This document shows positions 24,325-33,356 of a stretch of 64,000 nt of DNA, piece by piece. A program made the position numbers and the translations under genes. Positions within the stretch are counted from its first letter, which is position 1; every line of letters starts with the position of its first letter. The stretch comes from G963422705 sp963422705 (lineage in GTDB: Bacteria > Poribacteria > WGA-4E > WGA-3G). Below the pieces are notes generated by a model. That model searched no databases. It saw only the letters and a list, made by a program, of their open reading frames with translations, and was not told where the DNA came from. The stretch lies in assembly GCA_963422705.1 (NCBI GenBank), contig OY730443.1, forward strand, positions 124,001 through 188,000. The letters are read 5' to 3'.

Positions 24325-25833
24325 TTGAACAAAACCTTTCAAGCGCTTAAAACGCGTCTGATTGAGATAAACGATTTGTCTTCAGCCGCGGGGCTGCTTT
24401 ACTGGGATCAGTCTACTTATATGCCGCCGGGAGGCGCCGCGGCGCGCGCGCGTCAAACAGCGACGTTGAGCCGATTGGCACATGAAAAGTTTACGGAACC
24501 GGGAATCGGAAAATTGCTTGATGCCTTAGGCTCTTATGAAGAAACCCTCAATTACGATTCAGATGAAGCGAGCCTGCTGCGGGTTACGCGGCGAAAATAT
24601 GAGCGCGCAACGAAAATACCGGCGGACTTCATGGCAGAAGTGACAAACCATACTTCCGCATCTTACCAGGTTTGGACGGAGGCACGTCCGGCGAATGATT
24701 TTGAACGGGTGCGTCCATATTTAGAGAAAACACTCGACTACAGCCGTCAAGCCGCTAATTTTTTTCCCGGTTATGAACACATCGCGGACCCGTTGATTGC
24801 AGAGAGTGACTACGGGATGAAGGCAAGCGATATCAAGCGTATCTTTGCAGCACTTCGCAGTCAGCTCGTTCCGATTGCAAAAACCATCACGGCACAACCG
24901 CTTGCGGACGATTCATGCTTGCGCGGTAATTTTCCGGAAGAAAAGCAACTCGCCTTTGGAATGGATATCGCACAACAGTTTGGATATGAACTCAATCGTG
25001 GGCGGATGGACAAGACACACCACCCGTTCATGACGAAATTCTCGCTCGGGGATGTGCGGATTACGACACGGGCAAAAGAAGATGAGCTCAGCGACGCGAT
25101 ATTCTGCACATTTCACGAAACGGGGCATGCGCTTTATGAACAAGGCATACGTATGGAATTCGAAGGCACACCGCTAGCACGAGGCACCTCTTCCGGGGTA
25201 CACGAAAGCCAATCGCGATTGTGGGAAAATATTGTCGGGCGAAGCCGGGGGTTCTGGGAACACTTCTATCCGAAGCTGCAAAACACTTTTCCGGAGCAGC
25301 TTGACGCTGTCACCTCGGAGCAGTTTTACCGGGCAATTAACAAGGTAGAACGTTCACTTATCCGCACAGAGGCTGATGAGGTTACCTATAACCTACACGT
25401 TATGTTGCGTTTTGATTTTGAGTTGATGATGCTGGAAGGCGAGCTTGAAATTCGAGATTTGCCAGATGCGTGGCGTGACAGGTTTGAAGCAGATTTTGGG
25501 ATGACGCCCCCCGATGACAAAGACGGGGTTTTGCAAGATGTGCATTGGTACTTTGGGCTCATCGGCGGGGCGTTTCAAGGCTACACCTTGGGCAATATCT
25601 TAGGCGCGCAATTTTTTAAAACCGCTACTGAAGCACACCCTGTAATTCAGAATGACATTGGAAAAGGTAAGTTTAGCACCCTGCATAATTGGCTAAAAGA
25701 TAATCTTTACCAACACGGTTCAAAGTACACCGCCCCGGAACTCATTGAACGCGCAACAGGGACTTCACTCTCCATTGCGCCTTATGTGGCATATCTTATA
25801 AAAAAATACGGGGAGTTGTACGACTTAGGTTAA
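24325..25833 (+). CDS. Carboxypeptidase M32 (thermostable carboxypeptidase family)
   Basis: A 502-residue zinc carboxypeptidase that trims C-terminal residues from peptides in the cytoplasm. The zinc site is H264-E-T-G-H268 in FHETGHALYEQG. The family blocks HESQSRLWEN, IRTEADEVTYNLH and LLYWDQSTYMPPGG are all present. Length is typical for M32. The start is TTG at 24325, 9 nt after GGAG, with no in-frame ATG nearby. A perfect inverted repeat lies upstream. It stands alone and is followed by an unrelated lipoprotein. Confidence 0.94.
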   Translation: MNKTFQALKTRLIEINDLSSAAGLLYWDQSTYMPPGGAAARARQTATLSRLAHEKFTEPGIGKLLDALGSYEETLNYDSDEASLLRVTRRKYERATKIPADFMAEVTNHTSASYQVWTEARPANDFERVRPYLEKTLDYSRQAANFFPGYEHIADPLIAESDYGMKASDIKRIFAALRSQLVPIAKTITAQPLADDSCLRGNFPEEKQLAFGMDIAQQFGYELNRGRMDKTHHPFMTKFSLGDVRITTRAKEDELSDAIFCTFHETGHALYEQGIRMEFEGTPLARGTSSGVHESQSRLWENIVGRSRGFWEHFYPKLQNTFPEQLDAVTSEQFYRAINKVERSLIRTEADEVTYNLHVMLRFDFELMMLEGELEIRDLPDAWRDRFEADFGMTPPDDKDGVLQDVHWYFGLIGGAFQGYTLGNILGAQFFKTATEAHPVIQNDIGKGKFSTLHNWLKDNLYQHGSKYTAPELIERATGTSLSIAPYVAYLIKKYGELYDLG

Positions 25834-25880
25834 TTCGGCAAATTTTATCATCACACCTACCACAGCTACGAGAGTTTATC

Positions 25881-26474
25881 ATGATATTTGTCACGAGAAG
25901 CGATAAGGCAAACTTCGCATGCGAGGGCTACCGGCCATCCCATCAGAGATGTTTTAACCCATGCCTTATTTTTATCCTGTTCTTCTACTGTTTTTTTCAA
26001 TTCGGTTGCGCTGGATTCAAATTGATTGATGTCCCGAAAAGTACCGCAGCTCTAGAACTCACTCAACAGCAGCAGCGAACCATTCAACCGAAATTGCAGC
26101 TCATCAGTGACATGGTTACGGATTATAATTTTGAAAAAAAACGGCTAGAAGTAGATTATCAGGTGTTTCGAGCAGGGATGACGCACCGTCAATTTGACAG
26201 GTACCAGAATAGGTTCCCGGATATGCGAAGCCGGCGCGAACTCAATGCGTTCCGGGATGAAGCGCGCAAATTTTTGAGACAGCGCGATATCTTCCTCAGA
26301 GAAATCCAAAAATTAGTAGCCGAAATCGCAGCAGCACTAACAGCAGCACAACGCGTCAAACTGGCAAAATTGAAGATGCCCGCATTGGAAATCCCGATGA
26401 TGCTGCGAAATGAACCGTACAGTGAGCTCCGCTATATTCCAAATCATCCGCTTGGCGGCGTTAATCTGTTCTGA
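25881..26474 (+). CDS. Hypothetical lipoprotein with LTxxQ-like motifs
   Basis: A 197-residue protein of unknown function. A long N-terminal region ends in a hydrophobic stretch and a lipobox (FFQFGC, Cys near residue 43), so it is probably a lipoprotein. The mature part is all-helical, with ALELTQQQQ at its start and ALTAAQRVKLAKLK near the end, similar in style to the LTxxQ motif of Spy/CpxP-type periplasmic proteins. The start may be internal, because 40 residues before the lipobox is long. Its 3' end overlaps the convergent nucleoside hydrolase gene by 14 bp. Confidence 0.65.
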   Translation: MIFVTRSDKANFACEGYRPSHQRCFNPCLIFILFFYCFFQFGCAGFKLIDVPKSTAALELTQQQQRTIQPKLQLISDMVTDYNFEKKRLEVDYQVFRAGMTHRQFDRYQNRFPDMRSRRELNAFRDEARKFLRQRDIFLREIQKLVAEIAAALTAAQRVKLAKLKMPALEIPMMLRNEPYSELRYIPNHPLGGVNLF

Positions 26475-27432
26475 AAAGCCGTTGAAAAAAGTAGTGGAGA
26501 AATTCCTCGGCTTCAACCTTCACACAAACACGAGCGTTTGCAGACTGAGGATGATACCCTTCACGCAAATCTGCCACCGTCATGCCGTTCGTTAACGTCC
26601 CCGCGGTTTCAATCTGTACGTACGACGCAATGTACTGAAAATAGGCGGGGCGCGTGAGCATGCCAATCGGCAGCAAGTCGTGAGGGTAAAGCCCCGCAAA
26701 TCCGATGTGTTGACGGTAAAATTCCATACAGACTTGTGTTGCTTCCCTGACGAAACAGGAGACTGCATCGTGGTGCCCCTCAGTTTCCGCATGCAGTCGT
26801 TCGCGGGTTAAAGCAACTTGGGACGTTGCATCCAAGGGGGCCATACGAATAGGCACACCACAATCAAAAACGGCTTGGGCAGCATCCGCGTCAACGAAGA
26901 TATTGAATTCTGCGGTAGTTGTCACGTTACCATACGCTTCAAAGGCACCTCCCATGAGAACGATTTCCCGAAGTCCCCGTATCTGTGCCGGTGCTTTTTG
27001 TGCTGCTTTGGCAACGTTCGTGAGCGGCCCGAGAGCAACAAGCGTCAGTTCACCGGGATATTGCGCTGCCAGTTCAATAATCATGTCGACGCCTGATATT
27101 GACGAAATTTCGGTGTTTGCTGCCGGATAACGCGGACTCCTGTCAGCATTTTGCAGTTGACTGATATTGCCTAACCCGTCAGCTCCGTGGACGTGTGCAG
27201 CGGTGAGGGGTGATTTTACCAGGGGCGCTGCTTCTCCTTTAGCAATCATCGGGAATTCTTGCAAGTCAAGAAGCCCTAAAATCGTCAGGACGTTCTGTGT
27301 CGCTTGTTCAACAGATACATTGCCACATACAGTAGTGATGGCTTCTATTTGTAGTTCAGGACATTTCATTGCCAAGAGAATAGCGAGGGCATCGTCTACT
27401 CCGGGTTCAGTATCTATAAGAATTCGTTGCAT
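26461..27432 (-). CDS. Inosine-uridine nucleoside hydrolase family protein
   Basis: A protein of about 323 residues of the nucleoside N-ribohydrolase family, which splits nucleosides to base and ribose using Ca2+. The N-terminal motif reads DTEPGVDDA (residues 7-15), where the family has DTDPGxDDA. The second Asp, the proposed general base, is Glu here. The rest is typical: VCGNVSVEQATQN, ALGPLTNVA, VLMGGAFEAYGNVTTTAEFNIFVDADAAQ. GGAGGAAAT precedes the ATG at 27432, so I use that start and not the one 12 codons upstream. It is divergent from the barrel protein at 27485. Confidence 0.9.
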   Translation of the reverse strand: MQRILIDTEPGVDDALAILLAMKCPELQIEAITTVCGNVSVEQATQNVLTILGLLDLQEFPMIAKGEAAPLVKSPLTAAHVHGADGLGNISQLQNADRSPRYPAANTEISSISGVDMIIELAAQYPGELTLVALGPLTNVAKAAQKAPAQIRGLREIVLMGGAFEAYGNVTTTAEFNIFVDADAAQAVFDCGVPIRMAPLDATSQVALTRERLHAETEGHHDAVSCFVREATQVCMEFYRQHIGFAGLYPHDLLPIGMLTRPAYFQYIASYVQIETAGTLTNGMTVADLREGYHPQSANARVCVKVEAEEFLHYFFQRLFRTD

Positions 27433-27484
27433 AATTTCCTCCCTCACCTGAAATGATTTTAGCAGCATTCAGAGGTTTTGTCCA

Positions 27485-28273
27485 ATGCATTACGTGGTTA
27501 TTTGCTTTATATTGCTTTTTGCTTGTGCGAGCCCAATTTCAGCGCAGGTGAACATCTTTACTGTCGCGACGATGAATCAGATGCAATTAAAGCCGGGTTG
27601 GTACAATAGCATTGCCTTAGATTTTACCTATCGCGCCGGGAATACTGAACTTCTTACGTTGCGAACCCAATTTCGGACGGATTATTTAGCAAGCACCTAT
27701 CACGGATTTGTTTTTGGCAGTCTGCAGCAAGGTAGGCAAAGCGGCACGTTTTTTATTAATAAAGGCATGGCACACGGACGAATTATCCGAAATCTGATAT
27801 CACACATCCTACTCGAGTCATTTATCCAAAAACAATTCAACCAATCGATTCGGCTCATCGAACGGAATTTAGCGGGCAGCGGACTCCGTTTTAGCCTGCG
27901 TCCGAGGAAAACGGTAACAGCCGATAAACACAAGTTTAACCTTTACCTCGGTATCGGTGCAATGTGGGAACACGAAAGGATTAACGATAAGGATGTTGGC
28001 GAAATTGGAACCCATATCGCTCGCTCAACCAACTATATCAATTGGACGGGAGAGTTAGGTGAGCGCATCGCGACGACAGCAACAGGATATTATCAGGGGC
28101 GGATAGGTAATGCGGCGGATTATCGCATCCTTTTTCAAGGAAATGTCACCATCCGGATTACGAATAAATTAGCGTTTCCACTGCGCGTGAATTTTCGATA
28201 TGATAATGAACCTCCAATCGGTATTCAAAAACATGACGTGGAAATTTTTAACGGCGTACGTTATACTTTTTAG
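27485..28273 (+). CDS. DUF481-like outer membrane beta-barrel protein
   Basis: A 262-residue protein with a signal peptide (MHYVVICFILLFACASPISA) and a mature part of alternating beta strands ending in an aromatic residue (NGVRYTF), as in outer membrane barrels. Features such as TYRAGNTELLTLRTQFRTDYL, FVFGSLQQG and LYLGIGAMWEHER resemble DUF481/YdiY-type proteins. Its length suits a 12-strand barrel. It begins 52 nt from the divergent nucleoside hydrolase, so the two share a short control region. Function unknown. Confidence 0.7.
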   Translation: MHYVVICFILLFACASPISAQVNIFTVATMNQMQLKPGWYNSIALDFTYRAGNTELLTLRTQFRTDYLASTYHGFVFGSLQQGRQSGTFFINKGMAHGRIIRNLISHILLESFIQKQFNQSIRLIERNLAGSGLRFSLRPRKTVTADKHKFNLYLGIGAMWEHERINDKDVGEIGTHIARSTNYINWTGELGERIATTATGYYQGRIGNAADYRILFQGNVTIRITNKLAFPLRVNFRYDNEPPIGIQKHDVEIFNGVRYTF

Positions 28274-28390
28274 CAGACTGATTTGAGAGAAAATTTGCCT
28301 GAGGACGCAACACGGTTGCCCGGGTATTAGGTTTTGTGCGCCCAGCTCATCAGCGGTTTTCGAGCCACTGCCGTTAAAAAGGGGACAGTT

Positions 28391-29416
28391 ATGACTTTTT
28401 TTTATAGCAACGATTTCGGAATCTCGAGTAGAAAGACACCGTTAAGAACACCACACGGCAATGATAAAACGGTGGCGTTTTTTTGCATCAGTCTCTGTCT
28501 GCTCGCGCTACATCACAGCGGGTGGACAGATGGACATCTACGCGTTATGGAAAAGGAAAAGCGAATCATCTTAAAGGGGAAAATTTCCAAGGCACTTGGC
28601 GAATATGAAGAACACTTGCAAGGGGCAATTGAATATCTTATCTGCGGACGAGAGGGCAAAGAATACGAAAGCATCATCGTTATCGAGGCAACGGCAAAGG
28701 AACTATACGATGCATTAAGCACCCTCGGTGTTGAACCCGGAAGTGCGCCCGGTTATGACGCAGAAACCGATGAATCGACATCCCCGCAAGGACAGGGCGT
28801 TATCATATCAGTCGAATGGACGGTTGGAGATAAAACGCAAAAGGTTCGCGCTGAAGAACTGGTGTACAACGTGAAACGTAAAAAAACGATGGAACATGTG
28901 GCGTGGGTTTACTCCGGTTCACGCGTAGTCCCGGACTTGGAAAGCGATGATGAAGATGCCATGCTGCCGCAAGCGTTTATGAGCAATGATATTGTCGCCT
29001 TAAGACGTTTTGATGGGGGCGCGCTTTTCCAAAACCCGTTGCAGGAATCTCTAGAGGAAAATATCTATAAAAAGAACGGTGAATTGCTCCCACCTCTAGG
29101 CACATCTGTCACAGTGACAATTGATGTCGTCGAAAAGATGCAATATTATATTCTCATCAGCGGGAAGGTGCAAGGAGTCGGCTTCCGTAATTTCACGCAG
29201 CAAAACGCGAAAAAGCTAGGTGTGCAAGGCTACGCAATGAATTTATCAAATGGCAAAGTGGAAGTCGTGGCAGAGGGGAATCAGACGCAGTTAAACGCCT
29301 TGGTGAAATTGTTAAAGCAAGGACCGCGTTTCGCTCGTGTTGACGCGCTAAATATTGATGAACGCGCCGTCACCGGGAAATATGAAACTTTTGGAATCCG
29401 CTCTACAGAAAAGTAG
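28391..29416 (+). CDS. YdjY-like domain fused to acylphosphatase
   Basis: A protein of about 341 residues. A hydrophobic segment near residues 30-46 (VAFFCISLCLLALHH) suggests export or anchoring. The central part (RIILKGKISKALG, LICGREGKEYESIIV) resembles the YdjY domain of secreted planctomycete-like proteins. The last 90 residues are an acylphosphatase: GKVQGVGFRNFTQQNAKKLG with the phosphate-binding Arg, and MNLSNGKVEVVAEG with the catalytic Asn. I chose the ATG at 28391 because AAGGGGAC precedes it. Acylphosphatases are usually free 90-residue cytoplasmic enzymes, so an exported fusion is unusual. Confidence 0.75.
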   Translation: MTFFYSNDFGISSRKTPLRTPHGNDKTVAFFCISLCLLALHHSGWTDGHLRVMEKEKRIILKGKISKALGEYEEHLQGAIEYLICGREGKEYESIIVIEATAKELYDALSTLGVEPGSAPGYDAETDESTSPQGQGVIISVEWTVGDKTQKVRAEELVYNVKRKKTMEHVAWVYSGSRVVPDLESDDEDAMLPQAFMSNDIVALRRFDGGALFQNPLQESLEENIYKKNGELLPPLGTSVTVTIDVVEKMQYYILISGKVQGVGFRNFTQQNAKKLGVQGYAMNLSNGKVEVVAEGNQTQLNALVKLLKQGPRFARVDALNIDERAVTGKYETFGIRSTEK

Positions 29417-29622
29417 CGATGCTGCCAGGCCCAGTTTTGTTTCCATCCAGCGCGATACTTCGACTTAGAGGTGATTTCAAATCGCTTATCACAACCGGGA
29501 CTTAGATGCAGTTCAGTATCAGTATTCTCACCGGTATGGTAGACGAAAGGCTTTATGAATAAAAAAGATAACGCCAATAGCGCGCAATATGCGCTGTGGG
29601 CATCGCGTTCTATACTAATGAT

Positions 29623-30231
29623 ATGCAGACTCCAAAACCGGTGATATCAGGCATCCTGCTAGCGGCAGGGCTCTCTACGCGGATGGGCACTCCAAAGCAG
29701 TTACTCCCATTTGGGGAGAGTACCATCGTTGAAACCGTTGTTGACAGTATGCTTGGCGCTAAACTAGATGAGGTTATCGTCGTTACGGGGCACCACGGCG
29801 AACAAATTCAGGAGAAGCTCGGCACACGGCGGATAAAAACAGTTTTTAACCCGCACTATCCTGAAGGGATGTTAACCTCCGCACAAGCGGGTATTCGTTC
29901 CCTCAATGAAATATCAGATGCCTTCGCTCTTATGCTAGTCGATGAGCCTTTTATTTCGGTAGCGCTCATTGATAGCATCATAGATGCCTACAACGAAACA
30001 GAGAAGAGCATTGCACTCCCGAGTCATAACAACCGGCGTGGACATCCGGTAATTTTCCACCGGCGGTATGCGAAAGAGATTCTTGGGCTTGAGATGGACA
30101 GTGGCGGTGTCAGAACGCTTTTCAAACGGTACGGGGCCGATATTCACTACGTGATAGTCAATACTGATAAGGTATTGCGGGATATTGATTACCCCGAAGA
30201 TTATGAACAGGCGATTCAAGAAAACCGATAA
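29623..30231 (+). CDS. Molybdenum cofactor cytidylyltransferase-like nucleotidyltransferase (MocA type)
   Basis: A protein of about 202 residues of the NTP-transferase family. The N-terminal GILLAAGLSTRMGTPKQLLP is the nucleotide-binding signature of MocA/MobA proteins. HHGEQIQ, NPHYPEGMLTSAQAG and LVDEPFI (metal site) follow, and the substrate region NRRGHPVIF is typical of the MocA branch, which makes the cytosine-dinucleotide molybdenum cofactor. The ATG at 29623 is used; an upstream GTG is in frame. Its neighbour at 30337 is a CoxD-like ATPase, so the pair points to maturation of a xanthine-dehydrogenase/CO-dehydrogenase-type enzyme. Confidence 0.82.
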   Translation: MQTPKPVISGILLAAGLSTRMGTPKQLLPFGESTIVETVVDSMLGAKLDEVIVVTGHHGEQIQEKLGTRRIKTVFNPHYPEGMLTSAQAGIRSLNEISDAFALMLVDEPFISVALIDSIIDAYNETEKSIALPSHNNRRGHPVIFHRRYAKEILGLEMDSGGVRTLFKRYGADIHYVIVNTDKVLRDIDYPEDYEQAIQENR

Positions 30232-30336
30232 AGTGATATCTACCACTTGCAATTTTTGTATAGAGAAGCAGTAACGTTTCCGAATCAATGGGGATGCAAA
30301 GGAGCTATTCGTTCGCGCCTTTGATAATATTAAAGC

Positions 30337-31203
30337 ATGTTTAAATCCATTGAAAACGTACAGCGTGCTTGTGAGCAATATGCGTATATTGCCGATAAGG
30401 GCTTAGCGACAACCCTCTACCTAGCCCATCACCTCAAAAAGCCGATTTTTCTGGAAGGTGAACCCGGTGTCGGTAAAACAGAAGTTGCCAAGGTGCTTGC
30501 GGGGGCTACCGGGGCGAAACTGATTCGTCTCCAGTGTTATGAAGGCTTAGATGCAAACAGTGCTTTATACGAGTGGAACTATACGCGCCAAATTTTGCAG
30601 CTCCGAATTGATGAAGCGCGCGGCCGCGACAAGGAAACGTTAGGCATGGAACTCTTTAGCGAGGCTTTCTTGCTCAAACGGCCCCTGCTTGAAGCTATCC
30701 AAAGCGATGACGCTATCCCCCCTGTTCTGTTGATAGATGAAGTAGATAGAAGCGATAGCGAATTTGAGGCGTTTCTCCTTGAAATCTTGTCAGATTTCCA
30801 AATTACCATTCCTGAAATTGGGACGATTCAAGCCAAACATATTCCGTACGTCGTGCTCACATCCAATAGGACACGGGAGGTGCACGAGGCACTCAAGAGA
30901 CGCTGCCTTTACCAGTGGCTCGATTATCCCACCCGGGAGAAAGAGTTCGCCATCATTCAAGCCAAGCTACCCCAGATTCATGAACAGCTTGCCTCACAGT
31001 TATGTGAGATGATGCAACAGTGGCGGCAAGGCGATTACTACAAAAAACCGGGCGTAGCGGAAACGTTAGATTGGGGATTGGCCCTCGTCGCGCTCGGCAA
31101 AGAACAGTTAGATGCCGAGATTGTTGCGGAAACACTCGGATGTGTCTTCAAATATCAGGACGATATTGAACGCGCGCGTGCTATCGATATTAGCGATTTA
31201 TAA
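30337..31203 (+). CDS. MoxR-family AAA+ ATPase, CoxD-like
   Basis: A 288-residue AAA+ ATPase. Walker A is GEPGVGKT (41-48), Walker B LLIDEVDRSD, sensor 1 VLTSNRTREV and the arginine-finger region LKRRC. The N-terminal VQRACEQYAYIADKGLATTLYLA and YEGLDANSALYEWNY match the CoxD/NorQ-type MoxR branch that helps insert metals into molybdenum hydroxylases. CoxD usually precedes a VWA-domain partner (CoxE). Here the next DNA is an IS200/IS605 element, so the partner is missing locally. Upstream is a MocA-like gene. Confidence 0.88.
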   Translation: MFKSIENVQRACEQYAYIADKGLATTLYLAHHLKKPIFLEGEPGVGKTEVAKVLAGATGAKLIRLQCYEGLDANSALYEWNYTRQILQLRIDEARGRDKETLGMELFSEAFLLKRPLLEAIQSDDAIPPVLLIDEVDRSDSEFEAFLLEILSDFQITIPEIGTIQAKHIPYVVLTSNRTREVHEALKRRCLYQWLDYPTREKEFAIIQAKLPQIHEQLASQLCEMMQQWRQGDYYKKPGVAETLDWGLALVALGKEQLDAEIVAETLGCVFKYQDDIERARAIDISDL

Positions 31204-31297
31204 TATTGGGAAGGACTTAGCCCGAAAAATAGGTTCTGAAGGGAATTCTCTAACAATCCCAAGCCTTTAGGCTTCGGGTTCGGGGCCAACCCCGCTA

Positions 31298-31588
31298 ATG
31301 AAAGCTTTTTTTATCAAAATATATTTGACAGAATTGGATTTCAAAGTGCGTGCTTGTGAGATTATGGAAGAACACGTACACCTGATAATTGAGAACAATC
31401 CAAAAGTGCCTATGACTCGGATTGTGGGATTAATCAAAGGTGAAACTTCTCGGATACTCAGAGAAGAATTCCCCCACCTTAAATCCCGCTTACCTTCTCT
31501 TTGGACGCGTTCAAAGTTCATATCGTCTGTGGGCTGTGTATCCTTAAAAGTCGTCAAAGAATATATTGAGGCGCAAAAGGGTGTCTAA
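31298..31588 (+). pseudogene. tnpA: IS200/IS605 Y1 transposase TnpA, N-terminus missing
   Basis: The 96-residue frame has the HUH motif (EEHVHLIIE), the family block IVGLIKGETSRILREEFPHL, LWTRSKFISSVG and the nucleophile Tyr in VVKEYIEAQ. Usual TnpA proteins have 130-155 residues and start with about 45 residues containing YHxVWxPKYR, which are absent here although the left-end hairpin is just upstream. An internal deletion removed the start of the gene, so it is probably inactive. Confidence 0.75.
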
Positions 31589-32827
31589 ATCAAAGAAAGA
31601 ATACCGAACCTATATTTTAGCGACTGCGAAGCCGACAGAACAACTTGACGTGATAAATCGGCTTGGTGGACGTATCTATTCTAAAACCGTTTCGCTTGCG
31701 TTCAAAACGCATGAGCAGAAAGGCTTTTGGCTTTCAGACGGTGGACTTAAGGCATATCTCAAATTCAAAAGGTATCCTTGCCACGCCCATTCTGTGCAGG
31801 CGATTATAGACAATTATTGCGGCGCGCGCCGCTCTTTCTTTGCTAACCGAAAATCGGATCCGAACGCCAAGCCCCCGAATAAAACGCGGAAATTCCACAC
31901 CTTCACGTGGCGTGCGACAGGTATTTCCTATCAGCGTGGCAAACTACGACTGTCTATGGGCAAAGGGAGAGCACCGCTTTGGATTAAGATTGATAAAAAA
32001 TTCCATAACGTCGTGCCAGCCGACGTCAGAAAAGTCTATAACCGAACAACGAAACAATATGAGTTCCATGCGACTTACAACACAACGCCGAAAAAGACAA
32101 AAACCAAAGTAGGTTCAGCCGTTGCCGTAGATATGGGCGAAATACACCCAATCGTTGCTTTTGACGGTATCAATGCCGACATCTATAATGGACGCGACAT
32201 CCGCAGTGTTGTGAGGTATCAAAACAAATTTAAGTCGCGTCTCACTAAAGCATTATCCCGGTGTGTGAGATACAGCCAAAAAAGGAAAAAACTCACCCGT
32301 GTCAAACACCGAACACTCAAGAAAATAGACGCACAAGTGCGTGACATGCGTCATAAAATAACGTCACGCTTTGTTTCTACTTGCCGAGAGCGAAAGATAG
32401 AAACGATTGTCATTGGAGACATAAAGCACATCAGACACTCTATCAACTATGGCAAAAAAGCCAATCAGAAGTTGCACCAGTGGGCGTTCGCTAAGCTCCA
32501 AAATATGATAACCTATAAAGCCAAAGCCGTCGGTATCCTCATTGACACACAAGACGAGGCATATACGTCTCAAACCTGTCCGTCTTGCGGGCATAGAAAG
32601 AAAACAAGCAAGTGAAGCTATCATTGTTCCAACTGCAAATGGCAAGGACACAGAGACGTTATGGGTGCGAGTAATATTCTGACAACGTATCAGGGTTTAC
32701 TTTTTAACCCTGTAGTTGGGGCAGTGGTATCCCCCACAGGTGTTCGGTTTACCCCACACCTGCGTAGACTTGATAAGTGGACACCGTTTTCGGGACTCAA
32801 ATCAAGTAACCCTTCCAAGAGAAGGTA
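31566..32827 (+). pseudogene. tnpB: TnpB RNA-guided nuclease interrupted by a stop in the zinc finger
   Basis: The frame begins at TTG 31566 or GTG 31581, overlapping the end of tnpA. It shows the TnpB layout: helical N-terminus, RuvC-I AVDMGEIHPIVAFDG, RuvC-II region ETIVIGDIKHIR, and the first zinc half CPSCGHRKK. At 32614 a TGA follows KTSK. In the same frame SYHCSNCKWQGHRDVMGASNI continues with the second CxxC and the RuvC-III Asp. A single C-to-T change (CGA to TGA) would explain the stop. The usual RuvC-II Glu is Gly in VIGDI. Nuclease activity should be lost by truncation. Confidence 0.8.
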
Positions 32828-32904
32828 AGAAGCACACGCCTTTAGGCGTTGTGAGTATCACAAGATGTCTTCACCGCGAACACAGGAATGGATGAACTTT
32901 AAAG

Positions 32905-32932
32905 TTGTCAGTTTTCTGGGTTTTGATAAAAT
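32905..32932 (+). promoter_or_regulatory. Probable promoter of the Rieske gene
   Basis: TTGTCA (32905-32910) and TAAAAT (32927-32932) are separated by 16 nt, about 110 nt before the Rieske start. A small hairpin CACCGT-agac-ACGGTG follows at 32995-33010 in the leader. Confidence 0.45.
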
Positions 32933-33044
32933 AATCTCATGAACTATCATGGGTGAAGCCAGGAAAAACAATTGGCAGCGTCAAGGAGTAAGGGCACCGT
33001 AGACACGGTGAGACGTATCTATCAAAGTTAGGGAGATTCTCAAA

Positions 33045-33356
33045 ATGTCAGACTACATCAGCGTCACCAAAACTGCTGCGATTCGAGAAGGACGTGGCAA
33101 AACGTTCGCCGTCAGCGGTAAAAGAATTGCGATTTTCAATGAGAAAGGCTGCTTTTATGCTGTGGACAATACCTGCCCACATGCGCTGGGCTCCCTCGGT
33201 AGAGGTAGAATCCGTAACGGTATCGCGGTATGCCCTGTTCACGGTTACGCCTATGACACAAAAACCGGTGCCTGTCAAACCGATTCGCGCCTACGTCTCA
33301 GAACCTATCCGGTTATCGTGGAAGATGAGAACGTTAAGGTACGCATCGATACATGA
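33045..33356 (+). CDS. Rieske [2Fe-2S] ferredoxin-like protein
   Basis: A 103-residue soluble Rieske protein, similar to NirD or the ferredoxins of ring-hydroxylating oxygenases. The cluster ligands are C44-x-H46 in TCPHALG and C63-x2-H66 in VCPVHGYAYD. The rest of the fold (FAVSGKRIAIFNEKG, TYPVIVEDENVKVRID) is standard. AGGGAG lies before the ATG. No partner oxygenase or nitrite reductase is adjacent, so it is likely an electron carrier for an enzyme encoded elsewhere. Confidence 0.92.
   Translation: MSDYISVTKTAAIREGRGKTFAVSGKRIAIFNEKGCFYAVDNTCPHALGSLGRGRIRNGIAVCPVHGYAYDTKTGACQTDSRLRLRTYPVIVEDENVKVRIDT

Larger units (their letters stand above)
31255..32865 (+). mobile_element. IS200/IS605-type element with damaged tnpA and tnpB
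   Basis: The element is bounded on the left by the hairpin AAGCCTTTAGGCTT (about 31260) and on the right by CACACGCCTTTAGGCGTTGTG (about 32833-32853). Both have the CTTTAG-containing loop used as subterminal structure in this family. It carries a shortened Y1 transposase and a TnpB interrupted by a stop. Exact ends are uncertain because these elements make no target duplication. The right end would contain the guide RNA scaffold for TnpB. Confidence 0.75.

Noticed and set aside
32614..32616. TGA in the first tnpB as a possible selenocysteine codon
   Set aside because: The position between the two zinc-finger halves is not a Cys position in TnpB; a CGA-to-TGA change explains it, and no SECIS-like hairpin was seen.
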